Assembly: GCA_038049695.1 (NCBI GenBank)
Contig: CP142454.1
Span: 88,806,501 to 88,870,500, forward strand
DNA from: Cinnamomum chago
Lineage: Eukaryota; Streptophyta; Magnoliopsida; Laurales; Lauraceae
Length of the DNA stretch: 64,000 nt
Direction of reading: 5' to 3'
Shown here piece by piece: positions 22,270 through 36,184 of this stretch. The stretch's first letter is position 1. The number at the start of each line of letters is the position of its first letter. The position numbers and the translations under genes are program-made. The notes beneath the pieces were generated by a model. That model ran no database searches. It was not told the origin of the DNA and saw only the letters and a program-made list of their open reading frames with translations.

Positions 22270-25052
22270 CTCCTGTTTTAAGAAGGACCAGCATTAGATC
22301 TCGTGTAATGTGCATGTTAACTCATGAAAATTGAATAATCATTTCAAGTTAAGTTAATTATCGATTCATAAAAGGTTACTCAATTTATTCAAACCCCCCA
22401 AAATTGCTGGAACAAGAGTTTCACGTATAAAGCCAAGCAAGCTAGTGCCTATGTGTGGATGATGAACCACTGTCAATGAAGACAACCTACATGGTTTTTA
22501 ACCTAGTTTTAAAAAAAAGAGAAGCCATCAGACTTTGGCTTTATACCACTATTCTGCCAAAAATGGCTTTTAATATCATAGAAATTGAAAACATCTAATT
22601 AAGGATCTCGGTTTTTGTGATTACGTCATCATAAGTCTTATCCTAACACCAACCCTTGGCTAATGTAAAAGCTAGGTTTGAAGCGTTTGGCTCCTGTGAC
22701 TCAGATTTCAAAGATAAGTTTGAAATATCAATGGTGGCGCCCGCTCAAAACTAAAACCCGATGACTCGTGTGCTTTTGTTCCAAAATAAGTTTATCGTGT
22801 TTGATGATCTTTCAATTCCAATTCCACAAGGGGTCTCTAAACTCATAAAAGGACCACACGTATATCCAGTGAACCTAAGAAACTTTGGGGAAACGATGTA
22901 CTCCACGGGATCAAACCATCAAAACAGAGAAAAACACCTTGGACATGAGCTTCGCTGGATTTCTAGAGTAACATGCTTGCACCAAGGGTATGTTGATTGA
23001 TGGCCCGTTGGTTAGTATGGAATTCGGAATGCATAGGAACTCATTGATGGGATCGGCCAAAACGGGTGTGTTTGTTTGCATGGAACTAAAACACATAGTA
23101 GATATAATTTAGACGCGCCTATTTGTTGGCAGGTGAGGTCCCCTATTTGAGGACTTTGCTCTACCATTTTGAACCCAATTTATCATTTTCAAATCACTTT
23201 CAAATGGCATGTTTGTTAGCGGAAGAGGAATCTCCCATCCAAATTAGAGGATTTTGTTTTTTTTTTCCTTTTGTTCCCCTGGCATCATGGCTATTCTCAA
23301 TGAGGATTCTCAGGGAAGAAAGATCGCATTCCATGTTTGGCTAACAGAGTGGAACAACACACTTTACACTGTACTACATCGAGCAGTTCATTATTTCCCA
23401 CCTGCTTTACAATATCCAAGAGAAACCAAGGCATGGAATTTCAATGCTAGTTATTTTCAACCTTCGAAAGAAGGTCAACGGTTTCGATTGTGAATTAAAG
23501 GGCCCATAGAAGTCCACAAAAGTAGCAGATGGGCTTGTTTGAAATTTCCCACCAATTTCTTAAAATCCGTGATGAATCAACGACTAAAATTCGACCTCTA
23601 GTCGGTTTTGGCCTTCTGAAGATTATAAACGGTAAATCACCAAGTAAGTGGATAAATTAAAATACTATTATGCATGATTTTCTCTATTTTTCTCTTTTAA
23701 TTCGATGATTAGGAATATATTAGGTATTGTTGATCCCGTCAAATTCATATCTCTATTCTACCACACTAGTCAATTTCAATCATAAACCATGTGATGAATC
23801 TTGATTCTAGATTGGCATGTTAGGGATCTTTTTTGAAGTCCATGACTAGCCTCAATTGCTACTGTGAATTTATAAAGTACATGCATGTTGCATGGACCGT
23901 GTGAATTACCTTAAAATCAATGATCGATGGCATCCATGGGTCCAAAAAAGATTTATCATTCACGTTGTGGGAAATTCACCATGACCGTACAGTCCACGGT
24001 GGGGCTCCACAGAAGCCATGTTGGCCAAATCGATGGGCCACCCAATGGTTGTGTAGACCGCCATGTCTCGTTGTAGTTGGGTTAAGTATTTCAAGTCCGT
24101 GTTTGCTGGTAGAATCTCTTATGCACGCTTGTATACATGCTGCAGAAAATCTGCTAAAATTTATATTTTTCAAACCTCTATAGGAATTTATTTTATGAGA
24201 AATTAAAAAAAAAAACCTCGCACTTTCCTGGAAGAAAAAGTGTCCGCAACAGACATGGATCTTGTTAGTAGATAGAAAACCATTTCCGCAGTCCTCACTT
24301 TTTTTCATGAATGGGCCCTACAGTGGAGTTGAAAAGAAATCATGCATTTTTCATATGGGACCGACGGAAGATTCCACACGGGCCCATATGTGAAAAAATG
24401 GAAAGATGCAGGATTTCCGCCGTTGAAATCAGCGGTAATTATGCATTTTCCACATTTCCTCCGCTCACAGAGGAGGAAAAGTGGAAAATGCAGCTTCACT
24501 GCATATGCAACTTTTCGGCCTCTGAAAGCAGCGGTAAAGCTGTATTTTTCACTTTTCCTCCTCTCCGAGCAGGGGAAAAGTGGAAAATGCAGTTTTACCG
24601 ATGCTTTCAACGGCGGAAAACCTGCGGTTAGTTCCCACACGGCTCCGATGCTATTTTCCATCTTTTTTTTACTTAGGGGGACGTGGGGCACTTGTGCCTT
24701 GCATTTTCTTTGCGCACACCATCCACGTGTCATCATAGTGGGGCCCGGCTAATGAGTAATCTGAATGGACTACACATGGAGGACGCCCCTGAATTAGGCC
24801 GTTTGCACGATTTGCTCTACGAGTTCAATTTTGAAAAAGGCCGAAACTCGTTGGCTACTGATAAAAGGGATTTGGATGATTACATAGGATCCATTTTTCG
24901 TAAGATGTAGGTCACAACCAGATTAAGATCTCTCCACCCGGCCGCATCCCCAGGTGGGCCCCACATCAAGGGGTGTATTTCGCTTCGTGTGCACCGGATA
25001 ACCACCAAACAAGGATTTCTTCTTTTAACAAAGACTGGTGGTTGGGCTTAGT
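22270..25052 (+). repeat. Satellite unit 9 (T10 class)
   Basis: Carries T at 22510 (offset 241) and G at 24099 (offset 1831) but returns to consensus A at offset 2762. The switch places a recombination or conversion boundary between offsets 1831 and 2762 of this copy. Confidence 0.95.
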
Positions 25053-27835
25053 CTCCTGTTTTAAGAAGGACCAGCATTAGATCTCGTGTAATGTGCATGT
25101 TAACTCATGAAAATTGAATAATCATTTCAAGTTAAGTTAATTATCGATTCATAAAAGGTTACTCAATTTATTCAAACCCCCCAAAATTGCTGGAACAAGA
25201 GTTTCACGTATAAAGCCAAGCAAGCTAGTGCCTATGTGTGGATGATGAACCACTGTCAATGAAGACAACCTACATGGTTTTTAACCTAGTTTAAAAAAAA
25301 AGAGAAGCCATCAGACTTTGGCTTTATACCACTATTCTGCCAAAAATGGCTTTTAATATCATAGAAATTGAAAACATCTAATTAAGGATCTCGGTTTTTG
25401 TGATTACGTCATCATAAGTCTTATCCTAACACCAACCCTTGGCTAATGTAAAAGCTAGGTTTGAAGCGTTTGGCTCCTGTGACTCAGATTTCAAAGATAA
25501 GTTTGAAATATCAATGGTGGCGCCCGCTCAAAACTAAAACCCGATGACTCGTGTGCTTTTGTTCCAAAATAAGTTTATCGTGTTTGATGATCTTTCAATT
25601 CCAATTCCACAAGGGGTCTCTAAACTCATAAAAGGACCACACGTATATCCAGTGAACCTAAGAAACTTTGGGGAAACGATGTACTCCACGGGATCAAACC
25701 ATCAAAACAGAGAAAAACACCTTGGACATGAGCTTCGCTGGATTTCTAGAGTAACATGCTTGCACCAAGGGTATGTTGATTGATGGCCCGTTGGTTAGTA
25801 TGGAATTCGGAATGCATAGGAACTCATTGATGGGATCGGCCAAAACGGGTGTGTTTGTTTGCATGGAACTAAAACACATAGTAGATATAATTTAGACGCG
25901 CCTATTTGTTGGCAGGTGAGGTCCCCTATTTGAGGACTTTGCTCTACCATTTTGAACCCAATTTATCATTTTCAAATCACTTTCAAATGGCATGTTTGTT
26001 AGCGGAAGAGGAATCTCCCATCCAAATTAGAGGATTTTGTTTTTTTTTTCCTTTTGTTCCCCTGGCATCATGGCTATTCTCAATGAGGATTCTCAGGGAA
26101 GAAAGATCGCATTCCATGTTTGGCTAACAGAGTGGAACAACACACTTTACACTGTACTACATCGAGCAGTTCATTATTTCCCACCTGCTTTACAATATCC
26201 AAGAGAAACCAAGGCATGGAATTTCAATGCTAGTTATTTTCAACCTTCGAAAGAAGGTCAACGGTTTCGATTGTGAATTAAAGGGCCCATAGAAGTCCAC
26301 AAAAGTAGCAGATGGGCTTGTTTGAAATTTCCCACCAATTTCTTAAAATCCGTGATGAATCAACGACTAAAATTCGACCTCTAGTCGGTTTTGGCCTTCT
26401 GAAGATTATAAACGGTAAATCACCAAGTAAGTGGATAAATTAAAATACTATTATGCATGATTTTCTCTATTTTTCTCTTTTAATTCGATGATTAGGAATA
26501 TATTAGGTATTGTTGATCCCGTCAAATTCATATCTCTATTCTACCACACTAGTCAATTTCAATCATAAACCATGTGATGAATCTTGATTCTAGATTGGCA
26601 TGTTAGGGATCTTTTTTGAAGTCCATGACTAGCCTCAATTGCTACTGTGAATTTATAAAGTACATGCATGTTGCATGGACCGTGTGAATTACCTTAAAAT
26701 CAATGATCGATGGCATCCATGGGTCCAAAAAAGATTTATCATTCACGTTGTGGGAAATTCACCATGACCGTACAGTCCACGGTGGGGCTCCACAGAAGCC
26801 ATGTTGGCCAAATCGATGGGCCACCCAATGGTTGTGTAGACCGCCATGTCTCGTTGTAGTTGGGTTAAGTATTTCAAGTCCATGTTTGCTGGTAGAATCT
26901 CTTATGCACGCTTGTATACATGCTGCAGAAAATCTGCTAAAATTTATATTTTTCAAACCTCTATAGGAATTTATTTTATGAGAAATTAAAAAAAAAAACC
27001 TCGCACTTTCCTGGAAGAAAAAGTGTCCGCAACAGACATGGATCTTGTTAGTAGATAGAAAACCATTTCCGCAGTCCTCACTTTTTTTCATGAATGGGCC
27101 CTACAGTGGAGTTGAAAAGAAATCATGCATTTTTCATATGGGACCGACGGAAGATTCCACACGGGCCCATATGTGAAAAAATGGAAAGATGCAGGATTTC
27201 CGCCGTTGAAATCAGCGGTAATTATGCATTTTCCACATTTCCTCCGCTCACAGAGGAGGAAAAGTGGAAAATGCAGCTTCACTGCATATGCAACTTTTCG
27301 GCCTCTGAAAGCAGCGGTAAAGCTGTATTTTTCACTTTTCCTCCTCTCCGAGCAGGGGAAAAGTGGAAAATGCAGTTTTACCGATGCTTTCAACGGCGGA
27401 AAACCTGCGGTTAGTTCCCACACGGCTCCGATGCTATTTTCCATCTTTTTTTTACTTAGGGGGACGTGGGGCACTTGTGCCTTGCATTTTCTTTGCGCAC
27501 ACCATCCACGTGTCATCATAGTGGGGCCCGGCTAATGAGTAATCTGAATGGACTACACATGGAGGACGCCCCTGAATTAGGCCGTTTGCACGATTTGCTC
27601 TACGAGTTCAATTTTGAAAAAGGCCGAAACTCGTTGGCTACTGATAAAAGGGATTTGGATGATTACATAGGATCCATTTTTCGTAAGATGTAGGTCACAA
27701 CCAGATTAAGATCTCTCCACCCGGCCGCATCCCCAGGTGGGCCCCACATCAAGGGGTGTATTTCGCTTCGTGTGCACCGGATAACCACCAAACAAGGATT
27801 TCTTCTTTTAACAAAGACTGGTGGTTGGGCTTAGT
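25053..27835 (+). repeat. Satellite unit 10 (T10 class)
   Basis: Full-length T10 copy without private variants that I could find. Confidence 0.95.
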
Positions 27836-30618
27836 CTCCTGTTTTAAGAAGGACCAGCATTAGATCTCGTGTAATGTGCATGTTAACTCATGAAAATTGA
27901 ATAATCATTTCAAGTTAAGTTAATTATCGATTCATAAAAGGTTACTCAATTTATTCAAACCCCCCAAAATTGCTGGAACAAGAGTTTCACGTATAAAGCC
28001 AAGCAAGCTAGTGCCTATGTGTGGATGATGAACCACTGTCAATGAAGACAACCTACATGGTTTTTAACCTAGTTTAAAAAAAAAGAGAAGCCATCAGACT
28101 TTGGCTTTATACCACTATTCTGCCAAAAATGGCTTTTAATATCATAGAAATTGAAAACATCTAATTAAGGATCTCGGTTTTTGTGATTACGTCATCATAA
28201 GTCTTATCCTAACACCAACCCTTGGCTAATGTAAAAGCTAGGTTTGAAGCGTTTGGCTCCTGTGACTCAGATTTCAAAGATAAGTTTGAAATATCAATGG
28301 TGGCGCCCGCTCAAAACTAAAACCCGATGACTCGTGTGCTTTTGTTCCAAAATAAGTTTATCGTGTTTGATGATCTTTCAATTCCAATTCCACAAGGGGT
28401 CTCTAAACTCATAAAAGGACCACACGTATATCCAGTGAACCTAAGAAACTTTGGGGAAACGATGTACTCCACGGGATCAAACCATCAAAACAGAGAAAAA
28501 CACCTTGGACATGAGCTTCGCTGGATTTCTAGAGTAACATGCTTGCACCAAGGGTATGTTGATTGATGGCCCGTTGGTTAGTATGGAATTCGGAATGCAT
28601 AGGAACTCATTGATGGGATCGGCCAAAACGGGTGTGTTTGTTTGCATGGAACTAAAACACATAGTAGATATAATTTAGACGCGCCTATTTGTTGGCAGGT
28701 GAGGTCCCCTATTTGAGGACTTTGCTCTACCATTTTGAACCCAATTTATCATTTTCAAATCACTTTCAAATGGCATGTTTGTTAGCGGAAGAGGAATCTC
28801 CCATCCAAATTAGAGGATTTTGTTTTTTTTTTCCTTTTGTTCCCCTGGCATCATGGCTATTCTCAATGAGGATTCTCAGGGAAGAAAGATCGCATTCCAT
28901 GTTTGGCTAACAGAGTGGAACAACACACTTTACACTGTACTACATCGAGCAGTTCATTATTTCCCACCTGCTTTACAATATCCAAGAGAAACCAAGGCAT
29001 GGAATTTCAATGCTAGTTATTTTCAACCTTCGAAAGAAGGTCAACGGTTTCGATTGTGAATTAAAGGGCCCATAGAAGTCCACAAAAGTAGCAGATGGGC
29101 TTGTTTGAAATTTCCCACCAATTTCTTAAAATCCGTGATGAATCAACGACTAAAATTCGACCTCTAGTCGGTTTTGGCCTTCTGAAGATTATAAACGGTA
29201 AATCACCAAGTAAGTGGATAAATTAAAATACTATTATGCATGATTTTCTCTATTTTTCTCTTTTAATTCGATGATTAGGAATATATTAGGTATTGTTGAT
29301 CCCGTCAAATTCATATCTCTATTCTACCACACTAGTCAATTTCAATCATAAACCATGTGATGAATCTTGATTCTAGATTGGCATGTTAGGGATCTTTTTT
29401 GAAGTCCATGACTAGCCTCAATTGCTACTGTGAATTTATAAAGTACATGCATGTTGCATGGACCGTGTGAATTACCTTAAAATCAATGATCGATGGCATC
29501 CATGGGTCCAAAAAAGATTTATCATTCACGTTGTGGGAAATTCACCATGACCGTACAGTCCACGGTGGGGCTCCACAGAAGCCATGTTGGCCAAATCGAT
29601 GGGCCACCCAATGGTTGTGTAGACCGCCATGTCTCGTTGTAGTTGGGTTAAGTATTTCAAGTCCATGTTTGCTGGTAGAATCTCTTATGCACGCTTGTAT
29701 ACATGCTGCAGAAAATCTGCTAAAATTTATATTTTTCAAACCTCTATAGGAATTTATTTTATGAGAAATTAAAAAAAAAAACCTCGCACTTTCCTGGAAG
29801 AAAAAGTGTCCGCAACAGACATGGATCTTGTTAGTAGATAGAAAACCATTTCCGCAGTCCTCACTTTTTTTCATGAATGGGCCCTACAGTGGAGTTGAAA
29901 AGAAATCATGCATTTTTCATATGGGACCGACGGAAGATTCCACACGGGCCCATATGTGAAAAAATGGAAAGATGCAGGATTTCCGCCGTTGAAATCAGCG
30001 GTAATTATGCATTTTCCACATTTCCTCCGCTCACAGAGGAGGAAAAGTGGAAAATGCAGCTTCACTGCATATGCAACTTTTCGGCCTCTGAAAGCAGCGG
30101 TAAAGCTGTATTTTTCACTTTTCCTCCTCTCCGAGCAGGGGAAAAGTGGAAAATGCAGTTTTACCGATGCTTTCAACGGCGGAAAACCTGCGGTTAGTTC
30201 CCACACGGCTCCGATGCTATTTTCCATCTTTTTTTTACTTAGGGGGACGTGGGGCACTTGTGCCTTGCATTTTCTTTGCGCACACCATCCACGTGTCATC
30301 ATAGTGGGGCCCGGCTAATGAGTAATCTGAATGGACTACACATGGAGGACGCCCCTGAATTAGGCCGTTTGCACGATTTGCTCTACGAGTTCAATTTTGA
30401 AAAAGGCCGAAACTCGTTGGCTACTGATAAAAGGGATTTGGATGATTACATAGGATCCATTTTTCGTAAGATGTAGGTCACAACCAGATTAAGATCTCTC
30501 CACCCGGCCGCATCCCCAGGTGGGCCCCACATCAAGGGGTGTATTTCGCTTCGTGTGCACCGGATAACCACCAAACAAGGATTTCTTCTTTTAACAAAGA
30601 CTGGTGGTTGGGCTTAGT
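27836..30618 (+). repeat. Satellite unit 11 (T10 class)
   Basis: Full-length T10 copy; appears identical to units 6, 10 and 12. Confidence 0.95.
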
Positions 30619-33401
30619 CTCCTGTTTTAAGAAGGACCAGCATTAGATCTCGTGTAATGTGCATGTTAACTCATGAAAATTGAATAATCATTTCAAGTTA
30701 AGTTAATTATCGATTCATAAAAGGTTACTCAATTTATTCAAACCCCCCAAAATTGCTGGAACAAGAGTTTCACGTATAAAGCCAAGCAAGCTAGTGCCTA
30801 TGTGTGGATGATGAACCACTGTCAATGAAGACAACCTACATGGTTTTTAACCTAGTTTAAAAAAAAAGAGAAGCCATCAGACTTTGGCTTTATACCACTA
30901 TTCTGCCAAAAATGGCTTTTAATATCATAGAAATTGAAAACATCTAATTAAGGATCTCGGTTTTTGTGATTACGTCATCATAAGTCTTATCCTAACACCA
31001 ACCCTTGGCTAATGTAAAAGCTAGGTTTGAAGCGTTTGGCTCCTGTGACTCAGATTTCAAAGATAAGTTTGAAATATCAATGGTGGCGCCCGCTCAAAAC
31101 TAAAACCCGATGACTCGTGTGCTTTTGTTCCAAAATAAGTTTATCGTGTTTGATGATCTTTCAATTCCAATTCCACAAGGGGTCTCTAAACTCATAAAAG
31201 GACCACACGTATATCCAGTGAACCTAAGAAACTTTGGGGAAACGATGTACTCCACGGGATCAAACCATCAAAACAGAGAAAAACACCTTGGACATGAGCT
31301 TCGCTGGATTTCTAGAGTAACATGCTTGCACCAAGGGTATGTTGATTGATGGCCCGTTGGTTAGTATGGAATTCGGAATGCATAGGAACTCATTGATGGG
31401 ATCGGCCAAAACGGGTGTGTTTGTTTGCATGGAACTAAAACACATAGTAGATATAATTTAGACGCGCCTATTTGTTGGCAGGTGAGGTCCCCTATTTGAG
31501 GACTTTGCTCTACCATTTTGAACCCAATTTATCATTTTCAAATCACTTTCAAATGGCATGTTTGTTAGCGGAAGAGGAATCTCCCATCCAAATTAGAGGA
31601 TTTTGTTTTTTTTTTCCTTTTGTTCCCCTGGCATCATGGCTATTCTCAATGAGGATTCTCAGGGAAGAAAGATCGCATTCCATGTTTGGCTAACAGAGTG
31701 GAACAACACACTTTACACTGTACTACATCGAGCAGTTCATTATTTCCCACCTGCTTTACAATATCCAAGAGAAACCAAGGCATGGAATTTCAATGCTAGT
31801 TATTTTCAACCTTCGAAAGAAGGTCAACGGTTTCGATTGTGAATTAAAGGGCCCATAGAAGTCCACAAAAGTAGCAGATGGGCTTGTTTGAAATTTCCCA
31901 CCAATTTCTTAAAATCCGTGATGAATCAACGACTAAAATTCGACCTCTAGTCGGTTTTGGCCTTCTGAAGATTATAAACGGTAAATCACCAAGTAAGTGG
32001 ATAAATTAAAATACTATTATGCATGATTTTCTCTATTTTTCTCTTTTAATTCGATGATTAGGAATATATTAGGTATTGTTGATCCCGTCAAATTCATATC
32101 TCTATTCTACCACACTAGTCAATTTCAATCATAAACCATGTGATGAATCTTGATTCTAGATTGGCATGTTAGGGATCTTTTTTGAAGTCCATGACTAGCC
32201 TCAATTGCTACTGTGAATTTATAAAGTACATGCATGTTGCATGGACCGTGTGAATTACCTTAAAATCAATGATCGATGGCATCCATGGGTCCAAAAAAGA
32301 TTTATCATTCACGTTGTGGGAAATTCACCATGACCGTACAGTCCACGGTGGGGCTCCACAGAAGCCATGTTGGCCAAATCGATGGGCCACCCAATGGTTG
32401 TGTAGACCGCCATGTCTCGTTGTAGTTGGGTTAAGTATTTCAAGTCCATGTTTGCTGGTAGAATCTCTTATGCACGCTTGTATACATGCTGCAGAAAATC
32501 TGCTAAAATTTATATTTTTCAAACCTCTATAGGAATTTATTTTATGAGAAATTAAAAAAAAAAACCTCGCACTTTCCTGGAAGAAAAAGTGTCCGCAACA
32601 GACATGGATCTTGTTAGTAGATAGAAAACCATTTCCGCAGTCCTCACTTTTTTTCATGAATGGGCCCTACAGTGGAGTTGAAAAGAAATCATGCATTTTT
32701 CATATGGGACCGACGGAAGATTCCACACGGGCCCATATGTGAAAAAATGGAAAGATGCAGGATTTCCGCCGTTGAAATCAGCGGTAATTATGCATTTTCC
32801 ACATTTCCTCCGCTCACAGAGGAGGAAAAGTGGAAAATGCAGCTTCACTGCATATGCAACTTTTCGGCCTCTGAAAGCAGCGGTAAAGCTGTATTTTTCA
32901 CTTTTCCTCCTCTCCGAGCAGGGGAAAAGTGGAAAATGCAGTTTTACCGATGCTTTCAACGGCGGAAAACCTGCGGTTAGTTCCCACACGGCTCCGATGC
33001 TATTTTCCATCTTTTTTTTACTTAGGGGGACGTGGGGCACTTGTGCCTTGCATTTTCTTTGCGCACACCATCCACGTGTCATCATAGTGGGGCCCGGCTA
33101 ATGAGTAATCTGAATGGACTACACATGGAGGACGCCCCTGAATTAGGCCGTTTGCACGATTTGCTCTACGAGTTCAATTTTGAAAAAGGCCGAAACTCGT
33201 TGGCTACTGATAAAAGGGATTTGGATGATTACATAGGATCCATTTTTCGTAAGATGTAGGTCACAACCAGATTAAGATCTCTCCACCCGGCCGCATCCCC
33301 AGGTGGGCCCCACATCAAGGGGTGTATTTCGCTTCGTGTGCACCGGATAACCACCAAACAAGGATTTCTTCTTTTAACAAAGACTGGTGGTTGGGCTTAG
33401 T
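30619..33401 (+). repeat. Satellite unit 12 (T10 class)
   Basis: Full-length T10 copy; no private variant seen. Confidence 0.95.
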
Positions 33402-36184
33402 CTCCTGTTTTAAGAAGGACCAGCATTAGATCTCGTGTAATGTGCATGTTAACTCATGAAAATTGAATAATCATTTCAAGTTAAGTTAATTATCGATTCA
33501 TAAAAGGTTACTCAATTTATTCAAACCCCCCAAAATTGCTGGAACAAGAGTTTCACGTATAAAGCCAAGCAAGCTAGTGCCTATGTGTGGATGATGAACC
33601 ACTGTCAATGAAGACAACCTACATGGTTTTTAACCTAGTTTAAAAAAAAAGAGAAGCCATCAGACTTTGGCTTTATACCACTATTCTGCCAAAAATGGCT
33701 TTTAATATCATAGAAATTGAAAACATCTAATTAAGGATCTCGGTTTTTGTGATTACGTCATCATAAGTCTTATCCTAACACCAACCCTTGGCTAATGTAA
33801 AAGCTAGGTTTGAAGCGTTTGGCTCCTGTGACTCAGATTTCAAAGATAAGTTTGAAATATCAATGGTGGCGCCCGCTCAAAACTAAAACCCGATGACTCG
33901 TGTGCTTTTGTTCCAAAATAAGTTTATCGTGTTTGATGATCTTTCAATTCCAATTCCACAAGGGGTCTCTAAACTCATAAAAGGACCACACGTATATCCA
34001 GTGAACCTAAGAAACTTTGGGGAAACGATGTACTCCACGGGATCAAACCATCAAAACAGAGAAAAACACCTTGGACATGAGCTTCGCTGGATTTCTAGAG
34101 TAACATGCTTGCACCAAGGGTATGTTGATTGATGGCCCGTTGGTTAGTATGGAATTCGGAATGCATAGGAACTCATTGATGGGATCGGCCAAAACGGGTG
34201 TGTTTGTTTGCATGGAACTAAAACACATAGTAGATATAATTTAGACGCGCCTATTTGTTGGCAGGTGAGGTCCCCTATTTGAGGACTTTGCTCTACCATT
34301 TTGAACCCAATTTATCATTTTCAAATCACTTTCAAATGGCATGTTTGTTAGCGGAAGAGGAATCTCCCATCCAAATTAGAGGATTTTGTTTTTTTTTTCC
34401 TTTTGTTCCCCTGGCATCATGGCTATTCTCAATGAGGATTCTCAGGGAAGAAAGATCGCATTCCATGTTTGGCTAACAGAGTGGAACAACACACTTTACA
34501 CTGTACTACATCGAGCAGTTCATTATTTCCCACCTGCTTTACAATATCCAAGAGAAACCAAGGCATGGAATTTCAATGCTAGTTATTTTCAACCTTCGAA
34601 AGAAGGTCAACGGTTTCGATTGTGAATTAAAGGGCCCATAGAAGTCCACAAAAGTAGCAGATGGGCTTGTTTGAAATTTCCCACCAATTTCTTAAAATCC
34701 GTGATGAATCAACGACTAAAATTCGACCTCTAGTCGGTTTTGGCCTTCTGAAGATTATAAACGGTAAATCACCAAGTAAGTGGATAAATTAAAATACTAT
34801 TATGCATGATTTTCTCTATTTTTCTCTTTTAATTCGATGATTAGGAATATATTAGGTATTGTTGATCCCGTCAAATTCATATCTCTATTCTACCACACTA
34901 GTCAATTTCAATCATAAACCATGTGATGAATCTTGATTCTAGATTGGCATGTTAGGGATCTTTTTTGAAGTCCATGACTAGCCTCAATTGCTACTGTGAA
35001 TTTATAAAGTACATGCATGTTGCATGGACCGTGTGAATTACCTTAAAATCAATGATCGATGGCATCCATGGGTCCAAAAAAGATTTATCATTCACGTTGT
35101 GGGAAATTCACCATGACCGTACAGTCCACGGTGGGGCTCCACAGAAGCCATGTTGGCCAAATCGATGGGCCACCCAATGGTTGTGTAGACCGCCATGTCT
35201 CGTTGTAGTTGGGTTAAGTATTTCAAGTCCATGTTTGCTGGTAGAATCTCTTATGCACGCTTGTATACATGCTGCAGAAAATCTGCTAAAATTTATATTT
35301 TTCAAACCTCTATAGGAATTTATTTTATGAGAAATTAAAAAAAAAAACCTCGCACTTTCCTGGAAGAAAAAGTGTCCGCAACAGACATGGATCTTGTTAG
35401 TAGATAGAAAACCATTTCCGCAGTCCTCACTTTTTTTCATGAATGGGCCCTACAGTGGAGTTGAAAAGAAATCATGCATTTTTCATATGGGACCGACGGA
35501 AGATTCCACACGGGCCCATATGTGAAAAAATGGAAAGATGCAGGATTTCCGCCGTTGAAATCAGCGGTAATTATGCATTTTCCACATTTCCTCCGCTCAC
35601 AGAGGAGGAAAAGTGGAAAATGCAGCTTCACTGCATATGCAACTTTTCGGCCTCTGAAAGCAGCGGTAAAGCTGTATTTTTCACTTTTCCTCCTCTCCGA
35701 GCAGGGGAAAAGTGGAAAATGCAGTTTTACCGATGCTTTCAACGGCGGAAAACCTGCGGTTAGTTCCCACACGGCTCCGATGCTATTTTCCATCTTTTTT
35801 TTACTTAGGGGGACGTGGGGCACTTGTGCCTTGCATTTTCTTTGCGCACACCATCCACGTGTCATCATAGTGGGGCCCGGCTAATGAGTAATCTGAATGG
35901 ACTACACATGGAGGACGCCCCTGAATTAGGCCGTTTGCACGATTTGCTCTACGAGTTCAATTTTGAAAAAGGCCGAAACTCGTTGGCTACTGATAAAAGG
36001 GATTTGGATGATTACATAGGATCCATTTTTCGTAAGATGTAGGTCACAACCAGATTAAGATCTCTCCACCCGGCCGCATCCCCAGGTGGGCCCCACATCA
36101 AGGCGTGTATTTCGCTTCGTGTGCACCGGATAACCACCAAACAAGGATTTCTTCTTTTAACAAAGACTGGTGGTTGGGCTTAGT
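33402..36184 (+). repeat. Satellite unit 13 (T10 class)
   Basis: Last copy of the first T10 block. It carries C at 36104 (offset 2704), the marker also present in T11 units 1 and 16. The marker therefore occurs on both length classes. Confidence 0.95.
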
